From the NCBI GenBank assembly GCA_037952775.1, contig JBANAY010000003.1:23560001-23624000 (forward strand): 64,000 nucleotides of DNA. The letters are read 5' to 3'. The stretch is from Clonostachys chloroleuca. Lineage: Eukaryota; Ascomycota; Sordariomycetes; Hypocreales; Bionectriaceae. Made by a program: the position numbers and the translations under genes. This document shows, piece by piece, positions 59,791 to 64,000 of the stretch (the stretch's first letter is position 1; the number at the start of each line of letters is the position of its first letter). The notes under the pieces were generated by a model. The model was not told where the DNA came from. It ran no database searches and was given only the letters and a program-made list of their open reading frames with translations.

Positions 59791-60404
59791 ATGATGAGGA
59801 AGCTTCAATTTAGCAAAGACTTCAGTTCAGCTGAATGTCATTTTATCACAGCAAACGACATCAGATTTGCCTACAAGTCCTTTGGGTTGGCAACCGGCAC
59901 ACCATTGATACATTTGGCACACTTTCGGTATGTTATCAAGCCATACAGGCTTTTCGTCGCTTTCTAATCTCTTTTTTGGTATCCAGAGGCACCATGGATC
60001 ATATCGATCCCGAAGTTGCGGATCGTATAGCAGCCAGACGACCGTTAATCATATTTGACAACATTGGTGTCGGAAGGACATCTGGCGAAATTCCCAAGAG
60101 CTTTCACGAAGCCGCGTCCGCCTGCGCAAGCTTCATTCAAGCACTGGAACTCGACCTGGTCGATATATGGGGATATTCCATGGGGGGTTGTGTGGCACAG
60201 ATGCTGTCCCTCAATTACCCGAATCTCGTGCGTCGTCTTGTGCTGTGCTGTGCTCCTCCAAGCATTGGAAACGGCGTGACTCCGCCGTCAGTATCAGCGT
60301 TTAAGAAAATCGCTACCGCACACACAGATCAACAAGTACTTAGCTCATTCCTACGTTATTGTTTCACATCTTCAGCAGAGAGCCAGGAAGCTGGCCGGAA
60401 GTAG
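59791..60404 (+). pseudogene. Alpha/beta hydrolase (haloperoxidase-like), 3' part lost or frameshifted
   Basis: The start ATG ATG at 59791 leads into TANDIRFAYKSFGLATGTPL and IHLAHF. An intron (59928-59986) is followed by RGTMDHIDPEVADRIAARRP, LIIFDNIGVGRTSGEIP (oxyanion region) and VDIWGYSMGGCVAQMLSLNY, with the nucleophile Ser in G-Y-S-M-G-G. The frame stops at 60404 after SSAESQEAGRK, while another frame continues with SWPEVVLAPALHDLLLER to a possible donor at 60442. The usual length is about 270-300 residues; the conserved late Asp and His are not seen, so the protein is incomplete. It may be a cytosolic esterase or lactonase relic. It lies beside the recombinase relic. Confidence 0.62.
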
Positions 60405-60482
60405 TACTCGCGCCAGCCCTTCACGATCTGCTTCTTGAGCGGTAAGTTGGCGTACCTCTGCCTCATTATTCTGATTCTGTAT

Positions 60483-60770
60483 CTAGTAAGATCCTCCTTT
60501 CAATGTGGCACGGCGTTGTTCTAGAGCTATGATCTCCGGATCAGGCTCTACATTATATCTCTTCAGGCACCATATCCCTGACGGCTCGAGGGTCACGGGT
60601 GAGGCTAATATGAGCAAATAATTTGTATAGATGATCCTCGGCTTGCTCTCCCAGAAAACTTTTGTACATACCAAACTATACCATCTCATTTAAATAAGTG
60701 CCACGAAAGATAGCGAACTTGGGATCGTGGCGCATCATCTGGTCTCGGACTTCATCCGATGCGTTGCCTA
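60483..60770 (-). pseudogene. Relic of a DUF3435 tyrosine recombinase (Starship captain-like), C-terminal end
   Basis: The minus strand reads SDEVRDQMMRHDP, then FAIFRGTYLNEMV, a TAG, FGMYKSFLGEQAEDHLYKLF, AHISLTRDPRAVRDMVPEEI, a TAA, then in another frame DPEIIALEQRRATLKGGSY. The order RHDP...YLN..V, hydrophobic linker, SLTRDPRA, P-E, DPEI-ALE matches the C-terminal end of fungal DUF3435 proteins. These are tyrosine recombinases, including the captains of Starship elements. The His of RHDP and the Tyr of TYLN would be the final catalytic residues. The V-stop-F position is VQF in relatives, as I recall, so the TAG would be a C-to-T change as RIP makes. The N-terminal part is absent: the intact peptidase gene begins immediately upstream. 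Confidence 0.6.
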
Positions 60771-60773
60771 GTG

Positions 60774-62306
60774 CTATGTCTGGAATATAGTCCCATCCTC
60801 CACAATCTCTCCGGTAGTTAGAAACTTATTGATTGCCTCATTTGTCTCGCCCTGCAGAAAATAGCTAGTATGTCCGTGTCCGTTTCTCGTGATGCTCACA
60901 CCGCTTGGCAACTGCTCCCTTAGCCCTTGGGCCCATGCCATGCTGCATTCTGGATCGTAGATTGAGTTTACCAGCAATATTGGCGGAGCTTTGCTGACGC
61001 TCTTATCTAACATAGCCTGGCCATTCGTCACTGGCGCTGACCATCCCAGGCACCGGCTTTGGTAGGTATATGTCCATGAAGCGCCCGCACTCCTTGGTGC
61101 AAATGTTCTCACCATCTGTAGTTTCTGCTGGAGGTCTATGGCTGATCGGGCTTGATGTAACCAGTCGACACAGCCAAGAGCTATGTATAGGAAGGGGGAC
61201 TGATCAGGTCTTGTTGAGAATGTTTCGGTGGCTAGCTCACTGGACAGCATAGTTGCATTGCCCTGAGAAGCCTCGGCTAGTGCTGTACCAAGATCGAGCC
61301 AGTTCCGGCCAACCGGTAGGTCAATAAATCGGAGATATGATTGGACGTTATAGCGGATCTCTTCGCCAGTGACATCAGATCGGCATGCATCATCACATCC
61401 CGGTGCTGGAATTGGTGTAGCATCGGCTTGGGCAACCAGAGCGTCAAATACTTGCCTTGCATTGCGACCATAGAGAGCACAGGACGAGTTTCTGTCACAC
61501 CAAGTGAAGAATTGGTCCAGAGATGTTTCGTATGTGACAGCTTCTGCTAGGAGTGTCGATGCTTCAGATTGGCTATGGTCGACCAGCGCATCGAGGGCCA
61601 TACGACCTACAATCTCAGGGAATAGGGACACATATTGTGGTCCCAACTGAGCTCCGTAGGATAAGCCGAGGAAGTTGAGCTTGGGAGCCTGAAGAGCGCG
61701 CCGCACAAGCTCATGGTCTTTGGCGACATGTATGGTATCGAGATGATTGATCATAGGGCCAGTGAGCTCAGCACAGCTTTCACTGAGGCGCCGGCCATAG
61801 CTGATCAGGGCGTTATATCCCGTAGCGTCATTGATAAAAGTCGGGATTCGTTCATTGTAGATATGGGGGTCACACTGCACTGGTGTACTCCAGCCTACAC
61901 CCCGCGGATCGAGCCCGATGATATCGTAAGCCTCCCTAAGAGAGGGTGAGAAACCAAGGCTTGGATCAAGAGTAGATTCGATGACAAAATATGCTGCAGA
62001 TATCCCTGGTCCCCCAGGGTTGAAGAACATAACGCCTTTTTCAAGCGCATTACCAGTTGAATTGAGGCGTGTCAGCTCGAGCGATACTGTCCGGTTGTCA
62101 ACTGGATCGATTGAGTTTGCCGGGCCATATACAAGCGGGACATTGATCGAGCCGCAGTCAATGCCTTCTGGTGTCTGCGGAGGACACTCATGCCACACAA
62201 TGCTTGGATTAGGCGGGTCGCTCGTAGTTGAACCAGGGGATAAGGCTGCTGCAATTGGTACAAGCAGGTGACATATGAAAGATAAATAGAAAAGGATTGG
62301 CAGCAT
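60774..62306 (-). CDS. Secreted TAP-like alpha/beta hydrolase (peptidase S33 type)
   Basis: A single-exon gene of 510 residues. The start gives MLPILFYLSFICHLLVPIAA, a signal peptide with cleavage after AAA. The mature part has VMFFNPGGPGISAAYFVI (oxyanion region, as in tripeptidyl aminopeptidases), YDIIGLDPRGVGWSTPVQC, the nucleophile Ser in LNFLGLSYGAQLGPQYVSL, and a TAP-like C-terminal domain with the catalytic Asp in ILLVNSIYDPECSM and His in ITRNGHGHTSYFLQG. Cysteines are numerous, as in secreted enzymes. These features define the Abhydrolase_1/TAP-C family, extracellular peptidases or esterases. No lesions. Its 3' end abuts the recombinase relic directly. Confidence 0.88.
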   Translation of the reverse strand: MLPILFYLSFICHLLVPIAAALSPGSTTSDPPNPSIVWHECPPQTPEGIDCGSINVPLVYGPANSIDPVDNRTVSLELTRLNSTGNALEKGVMFFNPGGPGISAAYFVIESTLDPSLGFSPSLREAYDIIGLDPRGVGWSTPVQCDPHIYNERIPTFINDATGYNALISYGRRLSESCAELTGPMINHLDTIHVAKDHELVRRALQAPKLNFLGLSYGAQLGPQYVSLFPEIVGRMALDALVDHSQSEASTLLAEAVTYETSLDQFFTWCDRNSSCALYGRNARQVFDALVAQADATPIPAPGCDDACRSDVTGEEIRYNVQSYLRFIDLPVGRNWLDLGTALAEASQGNATMLSSELATETFSTRPDQSPFLYIALGCVDWLHQARSAIDLQQKLQMVRTFAPRSAGASWTYTYQSRCLGWSAPVTNGQAMLDKSVSKAPPILLVNSIYDPECSMAWAQGLREQLPSGVSITRNGHGHTSYFLQGETNEAINKFLTTGEIVEDGTIFQT

Positions 62307-63105
62307 ACTTGAGGTTTTGTAATAGGTTGGTTATTGGATTTGTTTTGAGGCGATATCCAAGTACTCTTGCAGCCGGTGCTTAGACCTTTATACAAACTCC
62401 TGAACGCTGCGAGTTACCTGTCGTTGCTTAAGAGCATCAAATAGAGCGGACTCCGAAGACTGACTAACACTACCTAATAACTTGGACAAACAATACCTGT
62501 AGCGCTATACATAGACTACGTCATATCTCTAATAGCTAGCTCGTAGAACAGGGTGATGTAATTCCGCAGCAACCCGGTGAGATTAGAGGCAGACTTTCTC
62601 GGCTCCCGCTTTCTCGGTCTCCGCGCCTCCCTGCGGACTTGATCCGCCTCTTGTTGCGGAAATCTATACGCTGACAAGAACCCGCTGATGAATTGGCTGG
62701 GGTTATACGCTTGCAAATTTTTTCGCCCAAGCCGTTGCCTCCTCCTCTCAATGAGGTCGATAGAGGTCTCCCGTCTGAGGACGACGGTGTAGACGTCTCT
62801 CTACGCAGTACCAGACCTACGCTATCAACCCTCGAGCTTCATCAGATGCTGTTGACACTCACTCTCAGCGACTGCAGCAATATGTTAACGGAAGAATATG
62901 ATGTTACATTTTATTTGAAAGCCTGTCTACGTGTGTAGAATCTGAATCTGTCCCGATGCAACGGCTTTTAACTGTTTATCAAATACAATAGGAAGTCTGA
63001 CTGTCGACAACAAAATCCAGGTAAAGAAGACCTTGCTGCAGCTAGATCAATAGCTGCCAGAGCAGGATCAGTATCTTAAACTCGACACAATCCTATGCCC
63101 ACCGA
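62307..63105. other. Intergenic region with unrecognised repeat-like sequence
   Basis: The minus-strand frame at 62716-62516 (FISGFLSAYRFPQQEADQVR, then LRNYITLFYELAIRD) has a basic, glutamine- and arginine-rich composition and a GC-rich core, unlike its surroundings. It could be a transposon relic, but I cannot name the family. Nothing else is seen. Confidence 0.3.
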
Positions 63106-64000
63106 CTAGACCTTCGTGTCCACGTGGTACGAAGCACCAGCTTTGTCCTCCGCGGCCTCCTGTTTCTCCGTTGGGCTGACGTGGAGAGAATCGAACACGT
63201 GCGTCTTCCACTGCCTGACGGGAATGCCTTCCGTGAAGAAGTATGAAATTTCAATGCTCGAGCGCCCTGCCGTCTCTCCAACGCAGAACCAAGTGTATAG
63301 GAGCGTCAAGCTCGTCGTTCCGGCGTACACGAAGCAGATCATGGGTCCCAGGCCTGCATCGTAGTATAGGTACGGGGCAGTGAAGGAAAAGGCCCAGGTA
63401 ACGAAGTAGAACACCACGATTGACGTGGACATGATCTTGTTCTGGTTCACACCGACGGCCATCTCACGGGCAATGGTGTAGGCCAAAGGACCGATACCAA
63501 AATTGTATCCTATTAATTGTTATTGTTAGAAGTCTGGTCGTCCTAAAGTCGGATTTAAGAGTTTACTCACCGATGATGACGAAGTAGGAGAAGATGACAA
63601 TCACGTATTGTGCTGCCCGTGTAGGTGTTCCTTGTGTACCAATACCGCCAATAACAATAAAGGCGAATAGCATCATGCTGTTGGTGACGAACAGATTAAT
63701 GCGTCGAGATACCTTGTTGCCGGTAACGACGGATGCGCCCACAGCAAAGATTTGCAAGATGTTGGTGATGAGCTGGATGAGGAAAGGATCCTTGATGCCG
63801 ATAGCCTGGGCAAAGACGACACCGTAGACATAGAAGAACAAGATGCCGCAAACCTGGGAGCAGACCATGGCGCCGCAAGAGTAGAAGAGCTTGCGTCGCT
63901 CGACGGGATCGCTGAGGAGATACTTCCAGGAGGAACCCTCAGCATGACGCTCCTCAATTGCCTTCATCTCCTCGAAGTTCTGAAGGTCCTCGGTGGGATC
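63106..64000 (-). CDS. MFS sugar transporter (alpha-glucoside/hexose type), C-terminal half, cut by window edge
   Basis: The last exon (about 63507-63106) reads GYNFGIGPLAYTIAREMAVG, IMSTSIVVFYFVTWAFSF, GPMICFVYAGTTSLTLLYTW and FCVGETAGRSSIEISYFFTE, then a hydrophilic tail ending in HVDTKV. An intron of about 60 bases separates it from the preceding exon, which has WKYLLSDPVERRKLFYSCGA, MVCSQVCGILFFYVYGVVFA and GNKVSRRINLFVTNSMM. These match helices 7-12 of fungal maltose-permease-like sugar porters; ETAGRSSIEI replaces the PETKGxTLEE signature, as in that group. The N-terminal half lies beyond position 64000. No lesion is seen in the visible part. Confidence 0.82.

Noticed and set aside
1..64000. 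tRNA, rRNA and telomeric repeats
   Set aside because: I looked for GGTTCRANNCC B-boxes, rRNA-like sequence and TTAGGG arrays and found nothing convincing by eye.

Overview
This window is nuclear DNA of a filamentous ascomycete (Pezizomycotina). The evidence is short GT-AG introns of about 45-100 bases, two Pth11/SAT4-type rhodopsin-domain proteins, HET, NACHT-ankyrin and TPR-CHAT genes, three Zn2Cys6 regulators, and an extremely AT-rich block of the kind left by repeat-induced point mutation (RIP). A Fusarium-like sordariomycete would fit, but I cannot fix the genus from the sequence.

Left part (1-44.6 kb): an accessory region with much gene decay. It opens with the 3' part of a NACHT-ankyrin gene (1-1873, minus) that ends where an AT-rich block begins (1880-2446). 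A solo LTR (2452-2826) with perfect 5-bp target-site duplications follows. Next come an apparently intact rhodopsin-domain protein (3279-4533), a frameshifted HET gene (5523-7594), a frameshifted F-box gene (7907-9369), a small cysteine-rich secreted protein (10526-10877), a frameshifted O-methyltransferase (15033-16539), a MITE-like element (17927-18167), an intact rhodopsin-domain protein (18962-20485) and an intact intracellular alpha-amylase (24009-25768). A divergent pair lies at 26.1-32.2 kb: a SERAC1/DUF676-type alpha/beta hydrolase and a TPR-CHAT (caspase-like) protein. To its right are a heavily frameshifted Zn2Cys6 regulator, a conserved fungal protein of unknown function, a large decayed hypothetical gene, an intact MCT-type transporter and a broken F-box/ankyrin gene.

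Right part (45-64 kb): mostly intact and metabolic. A secreted BNR_4-type beta-propeller protein (a candidate rhamnose-glucuronate lyase), a Zn2Cys6 regulator, a sugar porter, an FNR-like reductase, a large FAD-dependent oxidoreductase and a second Zn2Cys6 regulator are packed into about 13.6 kb. This looks like a catabolic cluster for uronate/rhamnose-capped plant glycans such as gum arabic-type arabinogalactan. Beyond it are a sugar-porter fragment, an alpha/beta hydrolase, the C-terminal relic of a DUF3435 tyrosine recombinase (the family of Starship captains), a secreted TAP-like peptidase-type hydrolase and a partial MFS sugar transporter running off the edge.

Several genes are interrupted by one-base indels, usually in short homopolymers, and some by in-frame stops, while comparable neighbours are clean. 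That uneven distribution argues for real gene decay, though consensus error is not excluded for genes with a single lesion.
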